NCBI RefSeq assembly: GCF_023701345.1
Contig: NZ_JAMPXE010000010.1
Location: forward strand, 1 to 43,736
Reading direction: 5' to 3'
Length of the DNA stretch: 43,736 bases
From: Rhodoferax sp.
Lineage (GTDB): Bacteria > Pseudomonadota > Gammaproteobacteria > Burkholderiales > Burkholderiaceae_C
How positions within the stretch are numbered: the stretch's first letter is position 1; every line of letters starts with the position of its first letter. Under the pieces are notes generated by a model. The model was not told the origin of the DNA. It saw only the letters and a program-made list of their open reading frames with translations, and ran no database searches. The translations under genes and the position numbers were made by a program. Shown in pieces: positions 35,128 to 43,736 of this stretch.

Positions 35128-35871
35128 ATGCCCACCAAAAAAACAGCTGACGCCGGCCCGCCCAACCCCAAGCTCAACCAGATCCTGGCCATGCTGCCAG
35201 CGTCAGAGTACGAGCGCCTGCTGCCCGATTTGCACCTGGTCGCCATGCCGCGCAAATGGACCCTGTCGGAATCTGGCGATCACGTCAATTTTTTGCACTT
35301 CCCGACCTCCGGCATCGTCTCGCTGATTTACGACCTGGAAGATGGCTCTTCCAGCGAAGTCGCCCTGGTCGGCAATGAGGGCTTGATCGGCATCTCGATC
35401 TACATGGGCGGCGACAGCCTGCCCACCAGCACCGAGGTGCAAAGCGCCGGCAGCGCCTACCGGCTCAGCCGCAAGATCATGAAGCGTGAATTTGCACTGG
35501 GCGGCCAGCTGCAACACCTGGCGCTGCTGTACACCCAGGCGCTGATTTGCCAAACGTCGCAAACCGCCGTTTGTAACCAGCACCACTCGGTAGAACAGCG
35601 ATTTTGCCGCTGGCTATTGATGAGCCTGGACCGCGTGCACAGCGACCAAATGGCCATCACCCAAGAGCAAATTTCACATCTGCTGGGCATTCGACGGGAA
35701 AGCGTCACACAAACGGCGGGCAAACTGCAAAAAGACGGCTTGATTGCCGTGGCGCGCGGCAGCATCACCGTGGTGGATCGCGCCAAGCTCGAAGCACGCG
35801 TCTGCGAGTGTTACGCCGCCGTCACCGAAGAGTGTGAACGCTTGCTGCCGACACCCAAAACACCAAAGTAA
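35128..35871 (+). CDS. Crp/Fnr-family transcriptional regulator
   Basis: A 247-residue regulator with an N-terminal cNMP-like beta roll (about 30-125), a long dimer helix (about 130-165) and a winged helix-turn-helix (ITQEQISHLLGIRRESVTQT at about 175-194). The roll lacks the usual arginine-containing cAMP cassette, and no FNR-type cysteine cluster is visible, so its signal is unknown. It starts 26 bp after ybeY and may be read with it, but its targets are not indicated. It converges with the amylosucrase gene, with 61 bp between. Confidence 0.88.
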   Translation: MPTKKTADAGPPNPKLNQILAMLPASEYERLLPDLHLVAMPRKWTLSESGDHVNFLHFPTSGIVSLIYDLEDGSSSEVALVGNEGLIGISIYMGGDSLPTSTEVQSAGSAYRLSRKIMKREFALGGQLQHLALLYTQALICQTSQTAVCNQHHSVEQRFCRWLLMSLDRVHSDQMAITQEQISHLLGIRRESVTQTAGKLQKDGLIAVARGSITVVDRAKLEARVCECYAAVTEECERLLPTPKTPK

Positions 35872-35932
35872 GCCCTCGGCGCCCGGCCCGGCACGGCCGG
35901 TGATTGCCTACCCGGGGTTTTTGCGGGCGGTC

Positions 35933-37885
35933 TCAGTCAACCAGCCAGCAACAGGACAGCGGCGGCACCGTGACCGCATCGTTTTCCACCATGATGCGCT
36001 CGCCGGTACAAAGCTCGCGCATGGCCTCCTGATGAAACAAGCCGACGGGGCGCAACGCGCCCAGCGGCAACCGTTGGACCTCGGTGTTGAAGTTGCTGAC
36101 CACCAGCACCCTGTTGCGCGCGTTGTGCAGGTCGGTGCGCAAAAAAACAAGCAGGTTGGGGTTGTCCACGTGCAGCAATTGGCGATTGTCGAAATCGGCA
36201 AAAGCGCTCAACTCCTTGCGCATGGCGATCATTTTTTTCAGCGTACTGAAAATGCGCTGCTCCAGCGTGCCACTTTGATGCCGCAACGCCGCCTTGTCCC
36301 AGTCGAAATTCGAGCGATTCAGCCACCGGTTGTCGTTCGCCCGGAAAGGATCGGCAAGGTATTCCAGACTGTTGAGCGTGCCGATGGCGTCACCGTAGTA
36401 AAACAGCGGAATGCCGCCAAAGGACAGGATCACGCCGTGCAGCAGCACAATGGTTTTGATGGCGGCATCGATGGCTGCCGGGTCCTGGTCCTCCAACGCC
36501 GTTTCAAGCCCGGCCAGCGAGGCCAGCGAACCCGAGATGCGCGCATCGCCGGTCTTGGGATTCGCGCCAAACGGCACGCCCCGGGCGACCGACCCGGGGT
36601 ATCTGCCGGTGAAGTAATCGATCAGAAAACTCCGGTGTTGCACCGGGTCATAGCCTGACAGCCGGACATCGTTGTCATCAAAGCCCAAACCGATGTCGTC
36701 GTGGCAGCGCACATAGTTGAGCCAGGTGGCCCGCTCCAGCTTGTTGGGCAGGTGCTTGATGCCCAGGTTCAGCAGCATGGCATTTTTGGTGGCGACCCCG
36801 TCCCACAGCAGGGACATCAGCGTGGCGTTGTAGGCAATCTCGCATTCCTTGGCGTTGATGGCGTCTTCGCCGAAATACTTGGCCACCTCGCTGGGCGCCA
36901 CGATGGCCTCGGCGATGAACAGCACGCCCGGCGCGGTGACCTGGCAGCAGTCCTTCATCAACTGCAACAGCAAGTGCGCCTCGCGCTCATTCTGGCAGGT
37001 GCTGCCGATTTTTTTCCACAGGAACGCCACCGCGTCCAGGCGCAAAACATCTGCGCCCTTGTTGGCCCAGAACAGGATGATGTCGATCATCTCGATCAGC
37101 ACGGCCGGGTTGCGGTAGTTCAGGTCCCACTGGTAGTTGTTGAACACCGTCATGACCCACTTGCCCATGGCCTCGTCCCAGGTGAAATTGCCAGGTGCGG
37201 TGGCCGGAAAGACCTCGGGCATGGTTTCCTCGAAGGTGTCGGGCATCTCGCGGTCATCGAACACGTAGTAGTAGTCCTGAAACTTCTTCTCGCCCCGGCG
37301 CGCCCTTTGCGCCCATTCGTGCTCGTCTGAGGTGTGATTGACGACCACGTCGAGCACCAGCAGCATGTCGCGCTTCTTTAGCGTGGCCGCCAGCGCCTCA
37401 AGCTCTTCCGTGCTGCCGTAGCGTGCATCCACCTTGAAGAAATCACTGACGGCGTAGCCACCGTCGGCATGCGCCGGCGGGCAATCCAGGATCGGCATGA
37501 TGTGCACCATGTTGATGCCCAGGTCCTGCAGGTAGGGCAGCCTGCTGCGCAGGCCTTTCAGGTCATCGGCAAAACGGTCGCAATACAGCGCCATGCCGAC
37601 CCACTTCTGGCTCAGGAACCAGTTGTAGTCGCGCTCCCGGGCCAGGTCCGACTTGCGCAACGGGGGGCTGCGCTCCATGTAGCGCACGGCCAGCGTCTCC
37701 ACCAGACTGACCATTTGTGCCTTGAAGTCGGGCCGCTCGCCGTAGAGCAGGTGGAACAGGGAATGAATGGCATAAAAATTGGCCCCGAGGCGGGTGTAGA
37801 AATGACGCAGCCGGTAATTGCCGATCTCGGGTTTGAGCTCCATCAGGATTTCGTTCAACATCGCGTGGGACGCTTGTTCGTACAT
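35933..37885 (-). CDS. Amylosucrase (GH13 sucrose-cleaving glucosyltransferase)
   Basis: A 650-residue GH13 enzyme that cleaves sucrose and uses the glucosyl unit to build glucan or simply hydrolyses it. An amylosucrase-type N-terminal helical domain (about 1-90) precedes the barrel. Residues equivalent to those of Neisseria amylosucrase are H184 (VVNHTSDEHEWA), R282 and D284 (LRLDAVAFLWKKIGSTCQN), E326 (IAEAIV) and H395-D396 (CHDDIG). Whether it makes polymer or only hydrolyses sucrose cannot be told. ATG 37885 follows TGGAGAG. It is the last gene of the sucrose operon, 18 bp after the phosphatase gene. Confidence 0.9.
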   Translation of the reverse strand: MYEQASHAMLNEILMELKPEIGNYRLRHFYTRLGANFYAIHSLFHLLYGERPDFKAQMVSLVETLAVRYMERSPPLRKSDLARERDYNWFLSQKWVGMALYCDRFADDLKGLRSRLPYLQDLGINMVHIMPILDCPPAHADGGYAVSDFFKVDARYGSTEELEALAATLKKRDMLLVLDVVVNHTSDEHEWAQRARRGEKKFQDYYYVFDDREMPDTFEETMPEVFPATAPGNFTWDEAMGKWVMTVFNNYQWDLNYRNPAVLIEMIDIILFWANKGADVLRLDAVAFLWKKIGSTCQNEREAHLLLQLMKDCCQVTAPGVLFIAEAIVAPSEVAKYFGEDAINAKECEIAYNATLMSLLWDGVATKNAMLLNLGIKHLPNKLERATWLNYVRCHDDIGLGFDDNDVRLSGYDPVQHRSFLIDYFTGRYPGSVARGVPFGANPKTGDARISGSLASLAGLETALEDQDPAAIDAAIKTIVLLHGVILSFGGIPLFYYGDAIGTLNSLEYLADPFRANDNRWLNRSNFDWDKAALRHQSGTLEQRIFSTLKKMIAMRKELSAFADFDNRQLLHVDNPNLLVFLRTDLHNARNRVLVVSNFNTEVQRLPLGALRPVGLFHQEAMRELCTGERIMVENDAVTVPPLSCCWLVD

Positions 37886-37903
37886 CAGTGCTCTCCAGAA
37901 GAT

Positions 37904-38734
37904 TCAGTTTTGCGCGCGCAACCAGGCGTCAAACGCCGGGTGGTAATGGGCAACGCCCTCCAGAATACCTGCGCTGTAATTGCCGTTCATGCCCAGGTAG
38001 CCGCCCTTTGCCAGATACAAGGTGGCCGGGTTGGCGGCTGCCACCAGGCTTTTGACTTGCGGGTCGGCATTGGCCACCAGCACGGCCGGAATGCCGCTGA
38101 GCAGCACATCCAGATCGTTGCCGCTGTCGCCCGCAAACAGGGTGTCCTCGTCCTGAAAGCCTTGCTGCCGCATCAGGCAACGGATGGCGTGCAGCTTGCT
38201 GGCGCTGGCGGGCAAGACATCGAGCAGGCCCAGACCGGCCGGTTCATCCACGCTCCAGATCAGGCTGGCCTTGATGTGCGCCTGTGTCAGACGGGCATCG
38301 ACGGCGCGGACCAGGCTTGGTGCATCTTCTGACTGCGCCACAAAGTAACTGAGCTTGTGCCGGTTCTGCTTTTCAGGCGGCTGCAGTTGCAACGCCGGCA
38401 AATCAGCCAGCAGGCGACGCAGGTCGTCGTGCGCCAGGCCATGCCAGTCCGGGTCGATCTGCGCACACCAGGCCTCGTTTTGCTGCCAGCCGGATGGCGC
38501 GACCTGGTAGATCGTGGTCCCCACATCGGCAATCACAAAAGCGGGTGCCGGCAGGTCGAAATCAAGCATCGCCTGCGCAATGAGCGCCCGGTGCCTGCCG
38601 CTCACGTAGACCAGTGTCACGTCGTCGCGGCGCACCAGTTGCCTGAACAGCGCCAGCGCCCCCTTTGAGTCGGGCTGGGCGCCGTTGGCAATCAGGGTGC
38701 GGTCCAGGTCGGTGCAAAGCAACAAGCGCCTCAT
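37904..38734 (-). CDS. spp: Sucrose-phosphate phosphatase (HAD)
   Basis: A 276-residue HAD phosphatase that removes phosphate from sucrose 6-phosphate. Motif I is D9-L-D11-R-T13, motif II is S45 in YVSGR, motif III lysine is K180 (PASASK), and motif IV is GDSGNDLDV (D203, D207). All catalytic residues are present, in contrast to the C-terminal domain of the synthase. ATG 38734 overlaps the synthase stop as ATGA; the long upstream frame is inside the synthase gene. Confidence 0.9.
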   Translation of the reverse strand: MRRLLLCTDLDRTLIANGAQPDSKGALALFRQLVRRDDVTLVYVSGRHRALIAQAMLDFDLPAPAFVIADVGTTIYQVAPSGWQQNEAWCAQIDPDWHGLAHDDLRRLLADLPALQLQPPEKQNRHKLSYFVAQSEDAPSLVRAVDARLTQAHIKASLIWSVDEPAGLGLLDVLPASASKLHAIRCLMRQQGFQDEDTLFAGDSGNDLDVLLSGIPAVLVANADPQVKSLVAAANPATLYLAKGGYLGMNGNYSAGILEGVAHYHPAFDAWLRAQN

Positions 38735-40893
38735 GCTGCGGCTCCGGCCTCGTCGTCGGCAAAAAAGCGGTAATGCGTCATGGCCTCCAGAATGCCCGCC
38801 GCGTGCGGCAGTTTTGAAAAATAAATCTTCTCGATATTCGCCAGATCGGCCAGCTCGCCCAGGTGGCGGTTGTCCACCACCACGCCCAGCGTGTTGCCGC
38901 GCAACATGTCGGCGTCGGCACCCGTGACCCCGGCGACCAGCGTCTGCTCCAGCGGAAAACCAAATTTCTCGGCGCACCAGCGCAAGGCGAGGCCCTTGGA
39001 GGCGCGCACCGGGAGCACGTCAAGAAACTGTCCGAACGAAAAAATCACGTTCACGGCTTGCTCATTGCGCAGCAACAGCCGTCGAATGTTGTTGACATCC
39101 GTCGCCGCGGGATCCATGAAGTAACTCAGCTTGAACGCGCTTTGGTTGCTCTTGGGCTGCATTGTCAGTCCCGGCACGTCCTTGAGAATGTCGCGCACCG
39201 CCTGCCGGTTCCACTGGTGGTCGATGTGGCGCGCCCAAACCGCGTCCTCGGTCAGGTTGGGGGCGTAATGGATCTGCGTGCCCTGCCCGGTGATCAGCAC
39301 ATCCGGCTGGGGAATGTTGTGCCGCTTCAAGATGGTCAGCGCATCGTCCAGGCTGCGGCCCGTGGCAATGCCAAAGATGATCGACTTGCGGTGTTCCTGC
39401 ATGGTGTGCAAAAAAGGCACCAATGACACCGTGTCGCCGATCAGGTTCTGGTCCAGGCTGGTAAAAATGGCCTGTTGACGGAACGTGCCCGAGCGGCGCC
39501 GCACAGGCATGTGAGTCCGGGGTTCTGCTGTTTCCACCAGCGGCCGGATCACCGACAAATAGCTTTCCACATGCGCCGGCCACGAGTAAAAACGGCGCAC
39601 GCCAGCGATTCCATTCCTGGAAAAGCGCCGCCACGCCAGCCGGTCTGACAGGGCCAGCAGCAGCGTGTCCGCCAGCGCCGCCCGGTCGAGCGGGTTGATC
39701 AGGTGGCCGTTGCGGCAATTGCGAATGATGTCGCTCGGACCGCCGTCCTCGGTGGCCACAATCGGCAGACCGCAGGCCGCCGCCTCGATCAGCGTCAAGC
39801 CAAAGGGTTCGGTCAGCGCGGGGTTGACGAACACGCCATGCGAGGCTGCCGCCAGGCGGTACAACACCGCCACCTCTTCCGGTTTGTGGTGTTTGGGGTA
39901 GGCCACCTTGCCATACAGGTCGTATTTGTCAATGGCCAGCAAAATATCGGTGAGCACCGCTTTTGAAACGTTCTCCATCTCCTGAATGTCGTCACGGTTG
40001 CCCGCCACAACCACCAGGTTGGCGGCTTGTTGCAGCGCGGGTGAGCCGCCGTAGGCCTCGATCAGGGCCACCAGGTTCTTTTTCGGGTCAGGGCGCGACA
40101 GCGCCAGAATCATCGGCTTGTTCGGCTGATCCAGATAACGCTTGAGCGCCAAGGCCATCGGGCTGGTTTTTTCATCGCCTTGTGGCGGAAAAAATTGCGT
40201 CAGGTCCGTCCCCGGCGGAATGACCCGCATCCGCTCGGGCTGGTAAAAATCGTACAGACCGTACTGCTGCTCAATCTCCTGCTGGGTGCTGGTGATGACG
40301 CACGCCGCGCTGCCCAGCGTGGTTTCTTCGGCCTCGATGCGCCGTGAGATGTGGTAGGTGGATTCGATCTCGTTGCGCTTGATGCCGCTGGCCAGCAACT
40401 GCAGGCGTTTGTTGCGCCCCAGGGAATGGCCGGTATGCACCAGGGGAATGCCCAATTGGTGTGACAGGCGCGAGCCCACGTAGCCGGCATCGGCGTAATG
40501 GCTATGAAAAACGTCCGGCATGCGGGGCTGGCGCTTGAGGTAAAGCAACACGTTGTCTGAGAAATTGTCCAGCGCGTCCCACAGCATTTCCTTGCGCAGG
40601 TATTTGTCTTCGCCGCAGGCAATGCGCACGATGCTGGCCTTGTCTGACAGCGGCTCGAACACTTCGGCATAGTCGGCGCTGACCTGGCTGTCAACCACAC
40701 GACGCGTCAGCAGCACCACCTGTTCAACATCCGCGCGCTCGCCCAAGGCACGGGCAAGCTCCACCACATACTTGGTCTGGCCGCCGGTGTCGGCGTCGCG
40801 TCCCAGCTCCAAGTCATGCCCACGGATCAAGCCATGCACACTGATCAAGACGATAGACAACGGTCTTTTTACCGCCAATGTTTGCTTTTTCAT
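38731..40893 (-). CDS. sps: Sucrose-phosphate synthase with degenerate C-terminal phosphatase domain
   Basis: A 720-residue GT4 glycosyltransferase (about 1-455) fused to a HAD domain (about 470-717). The synthase part has SVHGLIRGHDLELGRDADTG, HTGHSLGRNK, and the E-x7-E motif in LTEPFGLTLIEAA. It joins UDP- (or ADP-) glucose to fructose 6-phosphate. The HAD domain has lost the nucleophile: where DLDxT is expected it reads TSLDQN, so it is probably non-catalytic, as reported for plant synthases. ATG 40893 is taken; the ATG at 40902 sits right on the AGGA. It begins the operon and is divergent from the RNB gene. Confidence 0.9.
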   Translation of the reverse strand: MKKQTLAVKRPLSIVLISVHGLIRGHDLELGRDADTGGQTKYVVELARALGERADVEQVVLLTRRVVDSQVSADYAEVFEPLSDKASIVRIACGEDKYLRKEMLWDALDNFSDNVLLYLKRQPRMPDVFHSHYADAGYVGSRLSHQLGIPLVHTGHSLGRNKRLQLLASGIKRNEIESTYHISRRIEAEETTLGSAACVITSTQQEIEQQYGLYDFYQPERMRVIPPGTDLTQFFPPQGDEKTSPMALALKRYLDQPNKPMILALSRPDPKKNLVALIEAYGGSPALQQAANLVVVAGNRDDIQEMENVSKAVLTDILLAIDKYDLYGKVAYPKHHKPEEVAVLYRLAAASHGVFVNPALTEPFGLTLIEAAACGLPIVATEDGGPSDIIRNCRNGHLINPLDRAALADTLLLALSDRLAWRRFSRNGIAGVRRFYSWPAHVESYLSVIRPLVETAEPRTHMPVRRRSGTFRQQAIFTSLDQNLIGDTVSLVPFLHTMQEHRKSIIFGIATGRSLDDALTILKRHNIPQPDVLITGQGTQIHYAPNLTEDAVWARHIDHQWNRQAVRDILKDVPGLTMQPKSNQSAFKLSYFMDPAATDVNNIRRLLLRNEQAVNVIFSFGQFLDVLPVRASKGLALRWCAEKFGFPLEQTLVAGVTGADADMLRGNTLGVVVDNRHLGELADLANIEKIYFSKLPHAAGILEAMTHYRFFADDEAGAAA

Positions 40894-41052
40894 AGCCCCC
40901 ATTCCTGTGTGAAGCGCTGGTAAACATCCAACCCATCGGATAAGACACCGCAGATTTGCAGATAGATGGTAGCAAATACATTGCCGGCACCCACCGTCAT
41001 GGGTTGTGCCCGCCTTGCAGGCAACAGCGGCAAGCCATGGGACAATTCGCCC

Positions 41053-43116
41053 ATGTACTTATTATTTGAAGAAACCGGCAAATTCCTGGCCGGACGCATG
41101 CTCTCCGAGGCAGACACGTCGGCGCAGGTGGAGCTGGACTCAGGCAAGCGCGTCAAGGTCAAGGCGGCCAACATGCTGCTCAAGTTCGACAAGCCTGCGC
41201 CGGCTGAGCTGATGGCGGGCGCGCAGGCTGTGGCCGCCGGCATCGAGCTCGACATGGCCTGGGAATTCGCGCCCGAGGGCGATTTTGGTTTTGCCGAGCT
41301 GGCGCGCGACTATTTCTCGGAACACGCCACGCTGGAGCAACAGGCCGGCACGCTGATGGCGCTGTATGAGGCACCGCACTACTTTCGCCGCGCCGGCAAG
41401 GGCCGCTTTAAAAAGGCCTCAGCCGACATCCTGGCGCAGGCGCTGGCCGCCATCGAGAAAAAGAAGCAGGTTCTGCAGCAAATCGAGACCTGGGTCAAAG
41501 AGCTGAGCGAAGGCAGCTGCCCGCAAGCCATCCGCGACCAGTTGTACAAAATCCTGTTCAAGCCCGACAAAAACGCGCCTGAGTACAAGGCCGTGGTCGA
41601 GGCCTCGCGCGCCACCCATCTGGGCCCGCTCGACCTGCTGATCAGGGCCGGCGCGATTGACTCGCCCTACCAGTTTCACTGGAAGCGTTTTCTGCTGGAA
41701 AACTTTCCCAAAGGCACGGGTTTTCCGAAGTTCGATGCGCCCCCCATCAAGGACGACCTGCCGCTGTCCCCCGCGCGCGCCTTCTCGATTGACGATTCGG
41801 CCACCACCGAGATCGACGATGCGCTGTCGGTGCAGGGCCTGGGCACCGGCACCGTGGTGCTGGGCATTCACATCGCCGCGCCCGGCCTGGCGATCCAGCC
41901 CGGCAGTGCCGCCGACCATTTGGGCCGCGCGCGCCTGTCCACGGTCTACATGCCCGGCTACAAACTCACCATGCTGCCCGACGACGTGGTGCAAAGCTAC
42001 ACCTTGTCAGAAGGCTGCGACTGCCCGGCGGTGTCGCTTTATGTGACGCTGGATGAGGCCACGCTGGAGATCAAGGCGACCGAGACCAAGCTGGAGCGCG
42101 TGCACATTGGCGCCAATTTGCGCCACGACCAGCTTGATGCGGTAGTCACGCTGGAGTGGCTGCAAGACCCGGCCTTCATGCACGACACCGATCCACCGCC
42201 GCTGCAGCACAAACGCCCGCAGCTCTCGTTTTTGCACCGCCTGGCGCAAGACCTGAAGGCCAAGCGCGAGGTGGTGCGCGGCAAGCCCGAAAACTTCAAC
42301 CGCCCTGACTACAACTTCAAGCTGGTCGGCAATGACGGCGCCGAGCCGCAGGGCACCGAGCAGGTGCAGATCAGCGTGCGCCAGCGCGGCGCGCCGCTGG
42401 ATTTGATCGTGTCGGAAGCCATGATCCTGGCCAACAGCACATGGGGCAGCTGGATGGCCGAGCTTGGCGTGCCCGGCATTTACCGCAGCCAGGCGTCGAT
42501 GTTGCCCGGCGTCAAGGTGCGCATGGGCACGCGCGCCCTGCCGCACGCCGGCATCGGCGTCAAAAGCTACGCCTGGAGCAGTTCGCCGCTGCGCCGTTAT
42601 GTCGATCTGGTCAACCAGTGGCAGATCATTGCCTGCGCCCGCCATGGCAAGACCGCCGCGCTGGTGGCGCCCTTCAAGCCCAAGGATGCCGAGCTGTTCT
42701 CGATCATCTCCAGCTTTGACGCCGCCTACTTCGCCTACAACGGCTACCAGAACGCCATCGAGCGTTTCTGGACGCTCAAATACGTGCAGCAGCAGGCCAT
42801 CACCGAGATCGAGGCGACCCTGTTCAAGGACAACCTGGTGCGCGCCGACCACCTGCCGCTGGTGCTGCCGGTGATGGGCGCGCAAGGCTTGCCGCGCGGC
42901 GCGCGGGTGCTGGTGAAGCTGGGCGACATCGACCTGGTGTCGCTCGACATCCACGGCACCGTGCTGGAGCGGCTCGATACCGAACCCGAGGTCTTTGATG
43001 CCGACGAAGAGCAGGACGAGGACAGCGTGGCCGGCCCGATCGCGATTGCCGTGGACCTCGACGACGCAGACGCCGGCCCGAAATCCGGCGCAGCAGAGGC
43101 CCCTGATACGCCGTGA
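41053..43116 (+). CDS. RNB-domain ribonuclease (RNase II/R family)
   Basis: A 687-residue RNB-family 3'-5' exoribonuclease. The catalytic cluster is in AFSIDDSATTEIDDALS; relative to E. coli RNase II as I recall it, D247, D255 and D256 match D201, D209 and D210, while the fourth aspartate (D207) is E253. The RNA-end arginine motif is SSSPLRRYVDL. The N-terminal region is a small beta domain plus an atypical helical part, not the two cold-shock domains of RNase R. A tail rich in acidic residues (about 650-687) follows. ATG 41053 lies 159 bp from the divergent sucrose operon, and the stop overlaps the next gene as GTGA. Confidence 0.88.
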   Translation: MYLLFEETGKFLAGRMLSEADTSAQVELDSGKRVKVKAANMLLKFDKPAPAELMAGAQAVAAGIELDMAWEFAPEGDFGFAELARDYFSEHATLEQQAGTLMALYEAPHYFRRAGKGRFKKASADILAQALAAIEKKKQVLQQIETWVKELSEGSCPQAIRDQLYKILFKPDKNAPEYKAVVEASRATHLGPLDLLIRAGAIDSPYQFHWKRFLLENFPKGTGFPKFDAPPIKDDLPLSPARAFSIDDSATTEIDDALSVQGLGTGTVVLGIHIAAPGLAIQPGSAADHLGRARLSTVYMPGYKLTMLPDDVVQSYTLSEGCDCPAVSLYVTLDEATLEIKATETKLERVHIGANLRHDQLDAVVTLEWLQDPAFMHDTDPPPLQHKRPQLSFLHRLAQDLKAKREVVRGKPENFNRPDYNFKLVGNDGAEPQGTEQVQISVRQRGAPLDLIVSEAMILANSTWGSWMAELGVPGIYRSQASMLPGVKVRMGTRALPHAGIGVKSYAWSSSPLRRYVDLVNQWQIIACARHGKTAALVAPFKPKDAELFSIISSFDAAYFAYNGYQNAIERFWTLKYVQQQAITEIEATLFKDNLVRADHLPLVLPVMGAQGLPRGARVLVKLGDIDLVSLDIHGTVLERLDTEPEVFDADEEQDEDSVAGPIAIAVDLDDADAGPKSGAAEAPDTP

Positions 43117-43736
43117 AGCTGTCGTCGTTCAGCACCCTCCAGCTGGCCCTGGGCGCGTCCATTGCGGTACATGCCTCGCTGCTGACCGTGCGCCTGGTCA
43201 ACCCCGAGGCCTTCAAGCAGGTCATGCAGGACAGCGCGCTGGAGGTGATCCTGGTCAATGCCAACCCGCAGGAGCGGCCGGACAAGGCGCAGGCCATCGC
43301 CCAGGTCGCCATGGCGGGGGGTGGTGAGGCTGCCAGCGGCCGGGCCAAAAGCCCGCTGCCGCCGGCCTTGCTGAATCTGGACGGCGAAGACAAGGCGCAG
43401 GAGCAGGAGCGCCAACTGCGCGAAATGCAGGAACAGCAAAACCTGCTGCTCAATGTCAAGCGCTTGCTGAGCAGCCTGCCGCCCAGTGAACCGCAACAGC
43501 AAGCCCTGACGCCCGAGCAGGCGCAGCGCGAGCAAAAGCAGAAACAGCTGGTCAAGCTGCTGGCCGAAATCGAGCGCCGCATCAACCTGGAAAACGCCCG
43601 CCCCAAAAAGCGCTACATCAGCCCGGCCACACGCGAGGCGGTGTACGCGGTCTATTACGACCACTTGCGCCGCACCATCGAAGACCGGGGCACGCTGAAT
43701 TTCCCGCAGGCCAACGGCCAAAAGCTGTATGGCGAA
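43113..43736 (+). CDS. TonB-like energy-transducer protein (5' part, cut by window end)
   Basis: The frame is open from GTG 43113 to the last base, giving 208 codons. A single N-terminal hydrophobic segment (LQLALGASIAVHASLLTV, about 8-25) anchors it. It is followed by an Ala/Pro/Gln-rich, partly coiled-coil periplasmic stretch (KAQEQERQLREMQEQQNLLL), and then the start of a TonB C-terminal-like domain (KKRYISPATREAVYAVYYD). The annotation as TonB family rests on that layout. It overlaps the RNB gene stop by four bases, so the pair is coupled. The 3' end is outside the window. Confidence 0.8.
   Translation, partial: MKLSSFSTLQLALGASIAVHASLLTVRLVNPEAFKQVMQDSALEVILVNANPQERPDKAQAIAQVAMAGGGEAASGRAKSPLPPALLNLDGEDKAQEQERQLREMQEQQNLLLNVKRLLSSLPPSEPQQQALTPEQAQREQKQKQLVKLLAEIERRINLENARPKKRYISPATREAVYAVYYDHLRRTIEDRGTLNFPQANGQKLYGE

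Noticed and set aside
35883-35900. CCGGCC/GGCCGG hairpin between the Crp-like and amylosucrase genes
   Set aside because: The stem is good but there is no T-run next to it on either strand, so I do not call a terminator.

Overview
The window reads as a chromosomal stretch of a Betaproteobacterium, most likely a Comamonadaceae member of the Rhodoferax/Polaromonas type. The evidence is high GC with G/C-ending codons, Comamonadaceae-like protein sequences (RuvB, PhoH, MSG-type malate synthase), and the DUF485-ActP plus DUF294 gene order. The genus is a guess. I see no tRNA, rRNA, CRISPR array, prophage or intact IS element. Coding density is high and most neighbouring genes overlap or sit within a few tens of bases.

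Region 1 (1-16.1 kb). After the 3' end of prfC and a HAD phosphatase gene comes an acetate/short-chain-carboxylate transport and sensing island. At its centre are two divergent symporter operons, DUF4212 + VC_2705-type symporter (minus strand) and DUF485 + ActP (plus strand), sharing a 313-bp control region with four 11-bp direct repeats. Below the first operon, past a terminator-like hairpin, lies a minus-strand signalling operon: two small membrane proteins, a CbrA/CrbS-like histidine kinase whose sensor is itself a symporter domain, a stand-alone receiver, and a fusion of a degenerate histidine kinase with a DnaQ-type 3'-5' exonuclease. Two paralogous cNMP/CBS/DUF294 nucleotidyltransferase-like genes flank the island. 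The pseudokinase-exonuclease is the most unusual item in the window.

Region 2 (16.1-27.2 kb) is mixed metabolism: selD with a cysteine-rich CWC protein, a DoxX protein, an enolase-superfamily protein carrying the complete mandelate racemase active site, an L-2-haloacid dehalogenase-like gene just upstream of glcB, a probable secreted HExxH protein, a class III CoA-transferase, an M20 amidohydrolase and ruvB. The dehalogenase-glcB pair suggests a route haloacetate - glycolate - glyoxylate - malate.

Region 3 (27.3-35.9 kb) holds a five-gene branched-chain-amino-acid-type ABC importer followed closely by an alpha/beta hydrolase, then ruvA, phoH-ybeY and a Crp/Fnr-like regulator. Two copies of a roughly 70-bp palindromic dispersed repeat lie here, one upstream of ruvB and one inside the importer operon between the binding-protein and permease genes.

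Region 4 (35.9-43.7 kb) is a sucrose cluster on the minus strand: sucrose-phosphate synthase (with an apparently inactive phosphatase domain), stand-alone sucrose-phosphate phosphatase and amylosucrase. Divergent from it are an RNB-family ribonuclease and the 5' part of a TonB-C-like gene cut by the window edge.
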